Shown here in pieces: positions 8,123-15,466 of a stretch of DNA of 38,945 nt. The position numbers and the translations under genes are program-made. Within the stretch, counting starts at the first letter, position 1, and the number at the start of each line of letters is the position of its first letter. Origin of the DNA: a virus. Under the pieces are notes generated by a model. It saw only the letters and a program-made list of their open reading frames with translations, did no database searches and was not told where the DNA came from. The stretch lies in the IMG/VR virus record IMGVR_UViG_3300033148_002752, positions 1-38,945 of that record; one strand, written 5' to 3'.

Positions 8123-8452
8123 CTATTCTCCTTTAGGATCGTATTCTATATGTAGATGATTTGTTTCAAATAAAACGTCATAGTCAGGGCCTAGTTCTTT
8201 TTTGATTTCAGCCTTAACCATATCAATTTCTTCTTCTTCGAAGTAGTAAGTTCTAAAATCTAAAGCAAGACCGAACGGATGAAGTGAACCAGCACTATGT
8301 ATAAATCTTCTATTGCTACTAGTGACTTCTGTTCCTGCTGTGATTACTGCCTCTTGTTTATGTTGTCTATAGATTCTATCAACTACTTCAAGAACTTTTC
8401 GCATTGGGAGTTGAAGTCCTATTAGGCTCACTGTTTTATTTTTAATTATCAT
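8123..8452 (-). CDS. Endolysin, M15-type zinc peptidase
   Basis: This is a small peptidoglycan peptidase of the D-Ala-D-Ala carboxypeptidase / L-Ala-D-Glu endopeptidase type. I start at ATG 8452 (109 residues), 6 nt after AAGGA; ATG 8455 is the alternative. The metal site is visible as SLHPFGLALDFR (His58, Asp65) and ETNHLHIEYD (catalytic Glu96, ligand His101). The domain fills the whole protein, with no cell-wall-binding module and no signal peptide, so a holin must release it. It is located among exported and membrane proteins (8471-9961), which supports a role in lysis. Confidence 0.8.
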   Translation of the reverse strand: MIIKNKTVSLIGLQLPMRKVLEVVDRIYRQHKQEAVITAGTEVTSSNRRFIHSAGSLHPFGLALDFRTYYFEEEEIDMVKAEIKKELGPDYDVLFETNHLHIEYDPKGE

Positions 8453-8470
8453 CATCAATCCTTAATATAT

Positions 8471-8974
8471 CTATTCTCTTATTTTAAAACTATATCCAAG
8501 TGTAATTGCATGAAGTGTATTTTGAGTTCCTACCATATCAACAACGAAGCTTTTGTATTCAAGTCCTGCTGAAATCATAGGCGAAAAGAATTTATCATCT
8601 GTGTTTGGATCATAAGGTTTCACATCATCCCATGAGCCATAGTAACCTTTTTGATATAAGCCATATAATTTGACGTTCGGTCTGATACCGAAATAATCAT
8701 CATCGGATGTATATTTATAAACAAATCCACCAGCTTCAGTTCTAATATCAAAAGAGTTTCTAAAAGTGATATATGTTAGTCCTATACCATGATTGCTGTC
8801 TAGGTCGTGAATGTATTCGATTCCTTTAGCTGAGTTTTTAAAACCCTCATTCCAAGTTAAACCATCCACATCGAAGTGATGCTTTACATATGACAATGCC
8901 TTAACATTTACTTCGTCTGCTACTAAGCACTCTATACTCATCATTAGCACTATTGCTAGAATTATCTTTTTCAT
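8471..8974 (-). CDS. Exported outer-membrane beta-barrel-like protein
   Basis: A 167-residue protein with a clear signal peptide (MKKIILAIVLMMSIECLVAD, likely cut after LVA). The mature part reads as amphipathic beta strands rich in aromatic residues: HHFDVDGLTWNEGF, GIEYIHDLDSNHGIGLTYIT, FRNSF, VYKYTSDDDYFGI and a final LHAITLGYSFKIRE. This suggests a small eight-stranded outer-membrane barrel. Phage-encoded barrels such as lambda Lom alter the cell surface; no enzyme motif is evident here. It lies between the phospholipase-like gene and the endolysin. Surface change, superinfection exclusion or help with outer-membrane disruption are all possible. Confidence 0.5.
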   Translation of the reverse strand: MKKIILAIVLMMSIECLVADEVNVKALSYVKHHFDVDGLTWNEGFKNSAKGIEYIHDLDSNHGIGLTYITFRNSFDIRTEAGGFVYKYTSDDDYFGIRPNVKLYGLYQKGYYGSWDDVKPYDPNTDDKFFSPMISAGLEYKSFVVDMVGTQNTLHAITLGYSFKIRE

Positions 8975-9403
8975 TTATTTACCTTTTTTAAAATCTTGAA
9001 TTTCACCCATCTTTTTAAATGAGCCTTTGTACGTTATCGTTATTATATCATTTTCTTCTTTTTCTACCCAGTATGCTTTTCGTCCTGCATCGGACATTGT
9101 AGCTAAGAAGTATTTTGTTGCTCTTTGGATTCTTGGGAGTATAGTTAAGAAATTAGAACCATTGATTATGATCGCTGTTAAGTTGAACAAGAATATTGCA
9201 TTTGCAAAAAAGAAATCACCTAAAGTTTTTCCTTCTTTGAACATCCAATCATGAACTTGACATGCTAATGTAATACTTAGGAACCACATTGTATCCGGTA
9301 CTTTGATTCCACCTTTGGCACCACAACCATTGCAGGTTTCTTTTATTTGTGGTTCATCGGCATTCCAGAAAGAGAGAGGTGCATATATTGGTGCTTCTTT
9401 CAT
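8975..9403 (-). CDS. Phospholipase A2-like protein in the lysis block
   Basis: A 142-residue protein. Residues 24-27 are CNGC (CNGCGAKGG), then VPDTMW and LACQVHDWMFKEG, giving a C-x2-H-D catalytic-type motif (Cys48, His51, Asp52) like the helix of secreted phospholipase A2. A hydrophobic stretch, FFFANAIFLFNLTAIIING, follows at about 64-82. The calcium-binding-like loop would be the CNGCGAKGG segment. I recall related proteins in other phages, but function is not established here. Its placement between a membrane protein and an outer-membrane barrel suggests membrane damage at lysis. The start is coupled to the 18-codon mini-ORF. Confidence 0.55.
   Translation of the reverse strand: MKEAPIYAPLSFWNADEPQIKETCNGCGAKGGIKVPDTMWFLSITLACQVHDWMFKEGKTLGDFFFANAIFLFNLTAIIINGSNFLTILPRIQRATKYFLATMSDAGRKAYWVEKEENDIITITYKGSFKKMGEIQDFKKGK
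9042..9050 (-). promoter_or_regulatory. Extended -10 promoter-like site upstream of the barrel gene
   Basis: TGATATAAT on the minus strand, inside the 3' end of the phospholipase-like gene and 68 nt before the start of the outer-membrane barrel gene. It is identical to the 9-mers ahead of the sheath, tape measure and gp25 genes. Because it lies in coding sequence, chance is a real alternative. Confidence 0.3.
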
Positions 9404-9405
9404 TA

Positions 9406-9462
9406 CTATCTCGATTGTGGAAGTATTGGTTTAGGTGCTGGTCTTGGTTTAGGTGCTACCAT
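9406..9462 (-). CDS. 18-residue proline-rich mini-ORF
   Basis: ATG at 9462 follows AAAGGAAAATAAC, where the stop of the upstream gene doubles as part of the ribosome site, and ends at TAG 9406-9408, 2 nt before the next ATG. The product is MVAPKPRPAPKPILPQSR: seven prolines and five Lys/Arg, with no Cys. It may be a coupling peptide that keeps ribosomes moving between two lysis genes, or a functional peptide. The composition resembles proline-rich antibacterial peptides, but that is only a composition likeness. Confidence 0.4.
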   Translation of the reverse strand: MVAPKPRPAPKPILPQSR

Positions 9463-9463
9463 G

Positions 9464-9961
9464 TTATTTTCCTTTTGGTTTGGTATGAAGTCTACTCACT
9501 ACTCTATTCATTTGCATCTCAAGAGTATTAAGTCGCCCTTGCGTTTCGGTTATCTGCTTGGGTAAATTCTCAGTGAATATAATCCATCTGAGAGTTTCTT
9601 CGTTGCTATCAACACTCTTTTCAATGCCTGATAATTCTTTACTTAATAGTTGAGCATTACTAGCATTTTGCATTGATGTTGATTGCATGGTCGACATCAT
9701 TTGCATTGTCTGTGATTGTTGAGTGATTAATGGAGCATTCGCTGAATTGCTAATATAAAGGACTGTACCAAACAGCAAGGCTAACATTGACAGCAGCGAT
9801 ACTGCTATACCAACATATCCTGCTACTCCCATTGGCTTTGGTTGTGACTTCTCAACGTAAGCATCGAACTTAGCAAAGTGTGCCTTAACTAAAGTATTGA
9901 GGGTATGTACCTCAGCTTTAATCTTACCTAGTTCTTCAGCTTGTTCTAAATCATCAGCCAT
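9464..9961 (-). CDS. Single-pass membrane protein with coiled coils (holin or spanin candidate)
   Basis: A 165-residue protein. The N-terminal 40 residues (MADDLEQAEELGKIKAEVHT and on) are helical and charged. One membrane segment lies at about 48-70 (YVGIAVSLLSMLALLFGTVL). A long Met/Gln/Ser-rich then coiled-coil tail follows (SKELSGIEKSVDSNEETL, LNTLEMQMNRVVSRL). This is the XhlA-like or spanin-like layout of lysis accessory proteins. It is the only good holin or spanin candidate in the block. It has no signal peptidase site. The next gene is the proline-rich mini-ORF. Confidence 0.45.
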   Translation of the reverse strand: MADDLEQAEELGKIKAEVHTLNTLVKAHFAKFDAYVEKSQPKPMGVAGYVGIAVSLLSMLALLFGTVLYISNSANAPLITQQSQTMQMMSTMQSTSMQNASNAQLLSKELSGIEKSVDSNEETLRWIIFTENLPKQITETQGRLNTLEMQMNRVVSRLHTKPKGK

Positions 9962-9971
9962 CTGTTCATCC

Positions 9972-11063
9972 TTATAAGTTTATTACGTGGCCTTGGCCTT
10001 TGAATTTAACCGAGCCACTTGCACCTAGTAATGTAAGGAGTAAGTCTTGCACTAGTACTTCTAGATAGTCACCGTTAGCACCACTAATAGATGGCACAGC
10101 TCCTGCTCTAAATTTTATACTAGCTGTTGCTTTTGTTCCATGCAATCCACTACCTGCTTTGTCTGTATAAACTACTTCTCCGAAGTCCAGACCTATATCA
10201 CCATTGTCTTTCCAGTTTGTAAATGTTCTGTATTTTCCAGTTGCACCATTATATCCTCTGAATACAAGACCATTTAATAATGCAGCAGCATCTCCGAACT
10301 TACTATCATCACCAGCTCCAGCATGGACTAGGCTAATTGTTAAACTTACTATATGCCATGTTTGGTCTGCATCAGGAATTAATTTAAATGACCTAGGAGA
10401 TGCGATAGTAGCATTAACTTTAATTTCAGAACTAACAACTTCGACTGAATCTCCTATTGTGAAATCATTATCTAATGGTCTATCTAATATTAATGTCGGT
10501 GCTCCTGTTATATCAGTTACCACTGGTAACGTTGTTTCAATCACACCATTTTCAATTTGTAGAGTTGTTCCTACTATGATACCAGTTGCATTTGCAACAG
10601 TGATGTTTATATCACCAGCAGTTACATTAGCATCCAGTACTGTGGTTACTCCAGTATGTTCATGAAAGAATTCATTAAATGCTATTTTATGAAAATCAAC
10701 ATCATGTACATTTGTCGGTCCATTCTTGTCTAATTTAATAAGAGCTGCAGTTCCTTGCTTTGCTCTCACATAGTATTTAGTTCGTGTATCATATGAAAAG
10801 ATACTAAAACCTTGAGATATAATATCAATACCTTGATTATTATATGTACTATCAATTACAGCGACACCTGTTCCATCTGCTATAGCTTCTGCTGGTGAGC
10901 CACTATCATTGTAGATAGTAAATCTCTCAGCTTCTGCTAAACCTAAAGCTTGGACCTCAGTTGTCACGTCATCGTATGTGTTTGGTACTACTGTCGTTAC
11001 TGGAAGTATCACTGCTGCAGCATACACAACTAGTGATAGTAACATTAAGAGTATTTTCTTCAT
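9972..11063 (-). CDS. Exported protein of unknown function, 363 residues
   Basis: It begins with a signal peptide (MKKILLMLLSLVVYAAAVIL), unusual for a phage virion gene. The body is rich in Thr, Val and Gly with beta-strand spacing, for example NVTAGDINITVANATGIIVG and TLQIENGVIETTL. Two conserved-looking turns are LVFRGYNGATGKYRTFTNWK and DIGLDFGEVVYTDKAGSG. It has no cysteine pairs and no catalytic motif I recognise. It lies right after the large terminase and has its own promoter-like site at 11095-11103. It could be a cell-surface or secreted adhesin-like factor. Alternatively the hydrophobic start may be retained and the protein may be structural. Confidence 0.45.
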   Translation of the reverse strand: MKKILLMLLSLVVYAAAVILPVTTVVPNTYDDVTTEVQALGLAEAERFTIYNDSGSPAEAIADGTGVAVIDSTYNNQGIDIISQGFSIFSYDTRTKYYVRAKQGTAALIKLDKNGPTNVHDVDFHKIAFNEFFHEHTGVTTVLDANVTAGDINITVANATGIIVGTTLQIENGVIETTLPVVTDITGAPTLILDRPLDNDFTIGDSVEVVSSEIKVNATIASPRSFKLIPDADQTWHIVSLTISLVHAGAGDDSKFGDAAALLNGLVFRGYNGATGKYRTFTNWKDNGDIGLDFGEVVYTDKAGSGLHGTKATASIKFRAGAVPSISGANGDYLEVLVQDLLLTLLGASGSVKFKGQGHVINL

Positions 11064-11081
11064 TTTAAATCCTTGAGTTTA

Positions 11082-11103
11082 TTTTCTAGAAAACATTATA
11101 ACA
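11082..11103 (-). promoter_or_regulatory. Promoter-like site with adjacent palindrome
   Basis: On the minus strand TGTTATAAT (11095-11103) is an extended -10, followed immediately by TTTTCTAGAAAA (11082-11093), a perfect 12-bp palindrome. Both lie in the 46-nt gap between the large terminase and the exported protein gene. The palindrome sits near the expected transcription start, where a repressor could act. No good -35 is visible. Confidence 0.4.
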
Positions 11104-11109
11104 TAAAAA

Positions 11110-12618
11110 TTAAGCCATCATAGCTGCAACTGCAGACGAACCATTTCCAATAAAAGCTATATCTATTGCATCCATCAATGGGTCCAGTGTATCGTCATGT
11201 GTTCCATTTGGAAATGCTAAGGACTCAGCTGTTAACTCTTTTATATCTTTTATATTCTTATTTAAATAAACTCTTCCTGCTTCTATATATGGTGTTGCAT
11301 CATTCGCTCTTGAAACTTTATCTATGTTTCTTTGAACATCTCTTATTGAATATGCTTCTAATCTTAAATCTTGTATTAATGATGAACCACTTGATTTGTC
11401 TTCTATATACATGTGCCTCAATCTTACATCTTTTACATCTTTGTGTTTGTGTTTTTTATAAAATTCTTTTGCTTTTTTCCTAAGTCCTGGAGCTTCTAAT
11501 TTGCCTCGAAACATATCTAATAGGTAAATGCTCGTTATGCCTGTTGTCTCATCTTTTGCTACACCCCAGCATTGCATAACTGTATAATCGTTTTGCTGTT
11601 TAATTTTTTGAGCTGTATCGACTGTTATGAATTTGTAGTTTAGCTTTGGTAAGTACTCCCACCAGTTCCACCAATCATATTTAAATAAGTTACCACCTGC
11701 AATGACTGGATCTTGTTGGTAAAGTGAAGACCATGAAGATTCCACCATCTTCGACTTCTGTCTCAAGAGGAATGCTTTACTTTTGAACTCTGGAAATAAT
11801 GCATCACCCTCTTTTCTGAACTCTTCATTCTCTGTTGCGATTGCTGGGTATCTAACTCTTCTTACTTTTTTACCTTCTGGAGATTCTAGAAGTCTTCCTG
11901 CTAAATCATCGAGGTGCCATCTGGTTAAAACTAGAAGAAGTGCTGAGTGTTCTTGGAATCTAGTTCCGAAGTCATCCGTGAACCAGTCCCACGTTTTGTC
12001 TCTTACTATTTCACTGTTCGCTTCTTTTCTACCTTTTGTTGGATCATCTACGATTCCAATGTCTAAGCTCTCACCGGTAATAGCTCCACCAACTGTTGTG
12101 TTTCTAAAACTTCCAAGTCTTCCAACTACTTCAAAAAATGTATCTGATGTTGACACTCTTCTCTCATCACCTTTTCCACTTCCTAGTTTTGTTTCTGGGA
12201 ACACTGCAGCATACTTGTTTGTTCTCACCATTCTTTGGATTGCTTTGTTTGCTCGTCTACCTAATCTATCACTAAATGAACCGAGTATTGTTCTAAGGTC
12301 TGCATCTTGACCCATTATCCAAGCCACGAAGTCTACAGTCGCTTGACTTTTTCCATGTTGTGGTGGGACCTCTACTATCATCTGTGGATGTTCACCTCTT
12401 AAATATGAAGCATAAAATTCTTGGAGTTCATAGCTAAGTACTCGGACGAACCATCCTTGAGTAAGTCTTTGGCCATGTATGTATCTTCTAAATATAAAGA
12501 AGTCTACCCTGGAGAGAAGTTGCCATGCTCTTTCATAGATGTCCATGTCATGTTCTGTTTTTATCCAACTGGTGCTTGAGATAATATTCCTTAATTGCTT
12601 TTCATTTACTTTTGTCAT
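11110..12618 (-). CDS. terL: Terminase large subunit
   Basis: A 502-residue packaging motor. The ATPase half has Walker A at about 85-91 (VPPQHGKSQ) and Walker B around 188 (LDIGIVDDPTKG), followed by LLVLTRWHLDDLAGRLL, the coupling motif region. The C-terminal RNase H-like nuclease shows KFITVDTAQKIKQQNDYTVM (first Asp), then MYIEDKSSGSSLIQDL (Glu/Asp) and GTHDDTLDPLMDAID (terminal Asp pair). All expected acidic residues are present. It translocates DNA through the portal and cuts it. It overlaps the small subunit by 4 nt. Confidence 0.92.
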   Translation of the reverse strand: MTKVNEKQLRNIISSTSWIKTEHDMDIYERAWQLLSRVDFFIFRRYIHGQRLTQGWFVRVLSYELQEFYASYLRGEHPQMIVEVPPQHGKSQATVDFVAWIMGQDADLRTILGSFSDRLGRRANKAIQRMVRTNKYAAVFPETKLGSGKGDERRVSTSDTFFEVVGRLGSFRNTTVGGAITGESLDIGIVDDPTKGRKEANSEIVRDKTWDWFTDDFGTRFQEHSALLLVLTRWHLDDLAGRLLESPEGKKVRRVRYPAIATENEEFRKEGDALFPEFKSKAFLLRQKSKMVESSWSSLYQQDPVIAGGNLFKYDWWNWWEYLPKLNYKFITVDTAQKIKQQNDYTVMQCWGVAKDETTGITSIYLLDMFRGKLEAPGLRKKAKEFYKKHKHKDVKDVRLRHMYIEDKSSGSSLIQDLRLEAYSIRDVQRNIDKVSRANDATPYIEAGRVYLNKNIKDIKELTAESLAFPNGTHDDTLDPLMDAIDIAFIGNGSSAVAAMMA

Positions 12619-13187
12619 TTAGGAAGGTTCCTGTCTTTGAACAGTTTAAGCAGTGCTTCGTCTTCGAGGTCGTTCACTGTTATCTCTACATTTGTTTCTT
12701 CCTGACTCATCTGGAGTTGTTGCATGTTCAAGTGATTCTCTATTATCGGTGCTTTTTCTTCTTTGACTGTCACAGTATCTTTTGCAAGTTTTGCTAGTCT
12801 TTGGTGGTCTATTAAATCTGATGTCTCCATCTTGTTTTTTGATGTTGAGTTCTCTTGTAGTTTCTTCATAGATGCTGTTGTTGTATGCACTGATATCTTT
12901 AATGAATTATCGAGAACGATGTCTCTCATTCTATCTTCTTTTGTTCTCTCTTCTACTATCTTTTCAATTGCCTTAATTTCCGTAGGATTTTTTGAGGAAT
13001 TTTTCAGAGTTTCATACATTACTCCAGCTTCGACTATGTCAGCATTTTCTTGATGAATTCCCTCGGTAATTTTTTTGACAGTTTTTGGATCCACTTTATA
13101 GTATTTTGCGAGAGCAGTATTGCTACTGAATCTCTTCGCTTTGTGGTCAGCAATTATCTTGTTTTTCTTATTGGTTGTGAGTGCCAT
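12615..13187 (-). CDS. terS: Terminase small subunit (putative)
   Basis: A 190-residue protein. The N-terminus (KNKIIADHKAKRFSSNTALA, then KYYKVDPKTVKKI) is a helix-turn-helix of the resolvase/terminase-small type used to recognise the packaging site. A helical middle (KAIEKIVEERTKEDRMRDIV) fits the oligomerisation domain. The C-terminus is acidic (NDLEDEALLKLFKDRN) and would bind the large subunit. Assignment rests on the HTH plus the 4-nt overlap with the large terminase gene. Confidence 0.7.
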   Translation of the reverse strand: MALTTNKKNKIIADHKAKRFSSNTALAKYYKVDPKTVKKITEGIHQENADIVEAGVMYETLKNSSKNPTEIKAIEKIVEERTKEDRMRDIVLDNSLKISVHTTTASMKKLQENSTSKNKMETSDLIDHQRLAKLAKDTVTVKEEKAPIIENHLNMQQLQMSQEETNVEITVNDLEDEALLKLFKDRNLPK

Positions 13188-13189
13188 AT

Positions 13190-13510
13190 CTAAGCTCTTA
13201 TTATTTCTATTCCGTGTTTCTCTGCGAACTCTATCTCAGCTTTCATTCCACTACTGATTCCATATTGTTCACATACTATCAAACTATCACAAACTATAAT
13301 AAGATTCAATGCCGAATTCATTCCAATCGCTCTCTCTGGTTCAATGTTATCATCTAAGAATTGTGGATAATATAAATGAGGTACTATCACATCACATCCT
13401 TGCATTACTACTTCACGAGCTTTCTTCTTTGTGTACTCTAGTTGTTTTTCGAATTGTTCTTTTGTCTCTGCTCTGTATGGTGAGCAGATGTATGCTGTTC
13501 TTCCTATCAT
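13190..13510 (-). CDS. Nucleoside 2-deoxyribosyltransferase-like protein (DUF4406/DUF7768 type)
   Basis: A 106-residue Rossmann-like protein. The start TAYICSPYRAETKEQFEKQL and the later VIVPHLYYPQFLDD and SLIVCEQYGISSGMKAEIEF match the nucleoside deoxyribosyltransferase-like superfamily common in phages. The YxxSPY start and S-x-GM-xx-E box form the substrate site in relatives, where Glu is the nucleophile. Most phage copies are uncharacterised and may act on nucleotides. It lies between an unknown protein and the small terminase, closing the early block. Confidence 0.65.
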   Translation of the reverse strand: MIGRTAYICSPYRAETKEQFEKQLEYTKKKAREVVMQGCDVIVPHLYYPQFLDDNIEPERAIGMNSALNLIIVCDSLIVCEQYGISSGMKAEIEFAEKHGIEIIRA

Positions 13511-13858
13511 CTATTTCTCCTTATTTTTATTTGCATAGTCAAGTGCATCCACCAGACTTTCAAGCTCTGTAAATACAGACATAGACGGAGACGAATATCT
13601 TGTTAATCCACCATCTTTAGTTATTGATGTTGCAACTGTATCGTGATGATGATATATATTAATTACATAGCCCATGATTTTTAGTTTCTCTTTGATTAAT
13701 CTACCTAGTGTGTCTATGTTTAACTGTCCATCATATTCTAGCTCGTCTTCATCTATAGTTATAAAGTATATAATGTTATCACCAACGGTTCTGATTGCAT
13801 CTACTTTTCTACCTAAAACCAAACTCAATAATTCTTTTGATATTACTTCTTTACTCAT
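13511..13858 (-). CDS. Hypothetical protein, 115 residues
   Basis: It begins MSKEVISKELLSLVLGRKVD and has a mixed alpha/beta pattern (GDNIIYFITIDEDELEYDGQ, LGRLIKEKLKIMGYVINIYH). The C-terminal end is SLVDALDYANKNKEK. I recognise no family. Its ribosome site is AAAAAGGACGCATA, a near copy of the shared AAAGGACGA motif. It overlaps the methyltransferase stop by one base and is followed directly by the deoxyribosyltransferase-like gene, so it probably belongs to the same nucleotide/DNA modification group. Confidence 0.5.
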   Translation of the reverse strand: MSKEVISKELLSLVLGRKVDAIRTVGDNIIYFITIDEDELEYDGQLNIDTLGRLIKEKLKIMGYVINIYHHHDTVATSITKDGGLTRYSSPSMSVFTELESLVDALDYANKNKEK

Positions 13859-15180
13859 TATGCGTCCTTTTTGTACTCATACCAATTAACCATTTTACCA
13901 TTAATTGATATCATATCTTCACCACTAAACTCGACCATTCTCTGGATGCCTACTTGAACGTATCCTACATCGAACTCAATCGCATATACTTTTCTTCCTG
14001 ATTTGAAACCTGCTATTAATGTTGATCCACTTCCACTGAAAGGTTCGAGTACTATCTCATCTGGTTCCGAACTATTTCTCATAGCTCTCTCTGCAAGTGC
14101 TACTGGTTTTTGTGTTGGATGAACATATAAAGCTGTTGAGTCTCTTGAAATTTCCCAGACAGTACTTGTCTCTTGAATTTTTTGGATTAATTCTATGAGT
14201 TCGTTTCTATCCATCTCTTCTAAATCTGCATCGTTATATGTAGTTCCACATCTATCTCCGAACCATTGCGAGTTCTTCTCAGTCTTTACTGCATAAAACA
14301 TCGGCTCATGTATCCAGTGATAATCGCTTCTACCAAATGCGAACATATTCTTTTTCCAGATAATCTGTTGCTTAACTCTAAAGCCAGTTTTATCTAATGC
14401 ATCTTCAAACTCTCTTTGAGTGATACTTGCATGGAAGATATACAGTGCTGGATTCTCTATTGTGTGCTTATGTAATTGTCTGAAGCACATTATTAAAAAG
14501 TCTTTTAATGTATCTCCTGTTAAATCATCATTTACAATATCATCAAATTTATCACTTTGATAACTCACTCCGTATGGTGGATCCGTGTTCACCATTCTCG
14601 CTTTGTCACCTTGCATCAACTTCTCATACGTTTCTGCATCTGTGCTGTCGCCACAAATTAAACGACTACCATTTGCGAACTCTATCAAGTCTCCGAATTG
14701 TATGACTGGATTTGATTCAACTTCTGGAGTCTCGTCTTCATCTGTTTCACCTTCGATGTTGACTTCTTCGTCTACTCCATTTGTTATCTCACAAAGTTCT
14801 TCTTCTGAAAATCCCATCAATTCCACAAGTGTTTCGTCTTGCTCCATGATAGATGCTATCTCTGATTCCAACATATCCATGTCAAAGCCAGTAGATAGAG
14901 TTAACTGATTGTGAGCTAGGATATAAGCTTTTTGTTGAGGTCCGTTCATGTGAGCGAGTGATATCGTTGGAACTTCTTTCAATTCAAGAAGCTTTGAAGC
15001 TAAATATCTTCCGTGGCCCTCTATGATAGTTCCGTCTTCATCTATACCTATTGGATCATTAAAACCGAACTCTTTTATTGAGTCTGCTATTTGTTGTATC
15101 TGCTCTGGAGTATGTATTTTTGCGTTACCTGCATATTCATCCAGCTTTTCAAGTGGAAGATATTTAACTACTAGCTTCAT
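13858..15180 (-). CDS. ParB-like domain fused to DNA methyltransferase
   Basis: A 440-residue fusion. Residues 1-100 are a ParB/Srx-like domain (KLDEYAGNAKIHTPEQIQQI, GTIIEGHGRYLASKLL). After an acidic linker, motif IV DPPYG sits at 200-204 (MVNTDPPYGVSYQSDKF). The SAM-binding motif EPFSGSGSTLIAGF is near 379-392, so IV precedes I as in beta-class amino-methyltransferases. It would methylate adenine N6 or cytosine N4 in a short motif. No restriction enzyme gene is adjacent, so it is probably an orphan used to shield phage DNA. The start overlaps the small basic protein by 4 nt. Confidence 0.85.
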   Translation of the reverse strand: MKLVVKYLPLEKLDEYAGNAKIHTPEQIQQIADSIKEFGFNDPIGIDEDGTIIEGHGRYLASKLLELKEVPTISLAHMNGPQQKAYILAHNQLTLSTGFDMDMLESEIASIMEQDETLVELMGFSEEELCEITNGVDEEVNIEGETDEDETPEVESNPVIQFGDLIEFANGSRLICGDSTDAETYEKLMQGDKARMVNTDPPYGVSYQSDKFDDIVNDDLTGDTLKDFLIMCFRQLHKHTIENPALYIFHASITQREFEDALDKTGFRVKQQIIWKKNMFAFGRSDYHWIHEPMFYAVKTEKNSQWFGDRCGTTYNDADLEEMDRNELIELIQKIQETSTVWEISRDSTALYVHPTQKPVALAERAMRNSSEPDEIVLEPFSGSGSTLIAGFKSGRKVYAIEFDVGYVQVGIQRMVEFSGEDMISINGKMVNWYEYKKDA

Positions 15181-15389
15181 CTTCTTTTCGCTCTTGCTTT
15201 CGCTTTGCCTCTATTAGCTCTCACTTTTAAAGACTTATCTCTTTTACCTCTAGTGAACGGTCTTCCACCAGTTTTATAATTATTATGTCTCACTGTTGTT
15301 TGGCCATATTTTTTTTGAGCTGTTGGCATCATTGATTCACTTGCTAGACTTAGTAATCCTACTACCATTGCTGACATTCTACTTTTCAT
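15177..15389 (-). CDS. Small very basic protein, 70 residues
   Basis: It starts MKSRMSAMVVGLLSLASESM, a short hydrophobic stretch, and ends in an Arg/Lys-rich tail (GRPFTRGKRDKSLKVRANRG, then KAKARAKRR). Such a tail suggests nucleic acid binding or membrane disruption. The ribosome site AAGGAAAGAAGAG is good. The stop overlaps the methyltransferase ATG (ATGA). Family unknown. The hydrophobic N-terminus resembles a weak signal or membrane anchor, making an internal DNA-compacting protein and a membrane-active peptide both possible. Confidence 0.5.
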   Translation of the reverse strand: MKSRMSAMVVGLLSLASESMMPTAQKKYGQTTVRHNNYKTGGRPFTRGKRDKSLKVRANRGKAKARAKRR

Positions 15390-15466
15390 CTCTTCTTTCC
15401 TTATTTCTTTTTCTCTTGTGTCTTTTTTCTCTTAGCTTATTCTTGCTCATCGTATTTAGAGACTCT

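Noticed and set aside
15379-15450. 23-codon very basic frame (MSKNKLREKRHKRKRNKERR)
   Set aside because: It has no clear ribosome site, and overlaps the start of the 70-residue protein by 11 nt. It could be leader coding, but evidence is too weak for a gene call.
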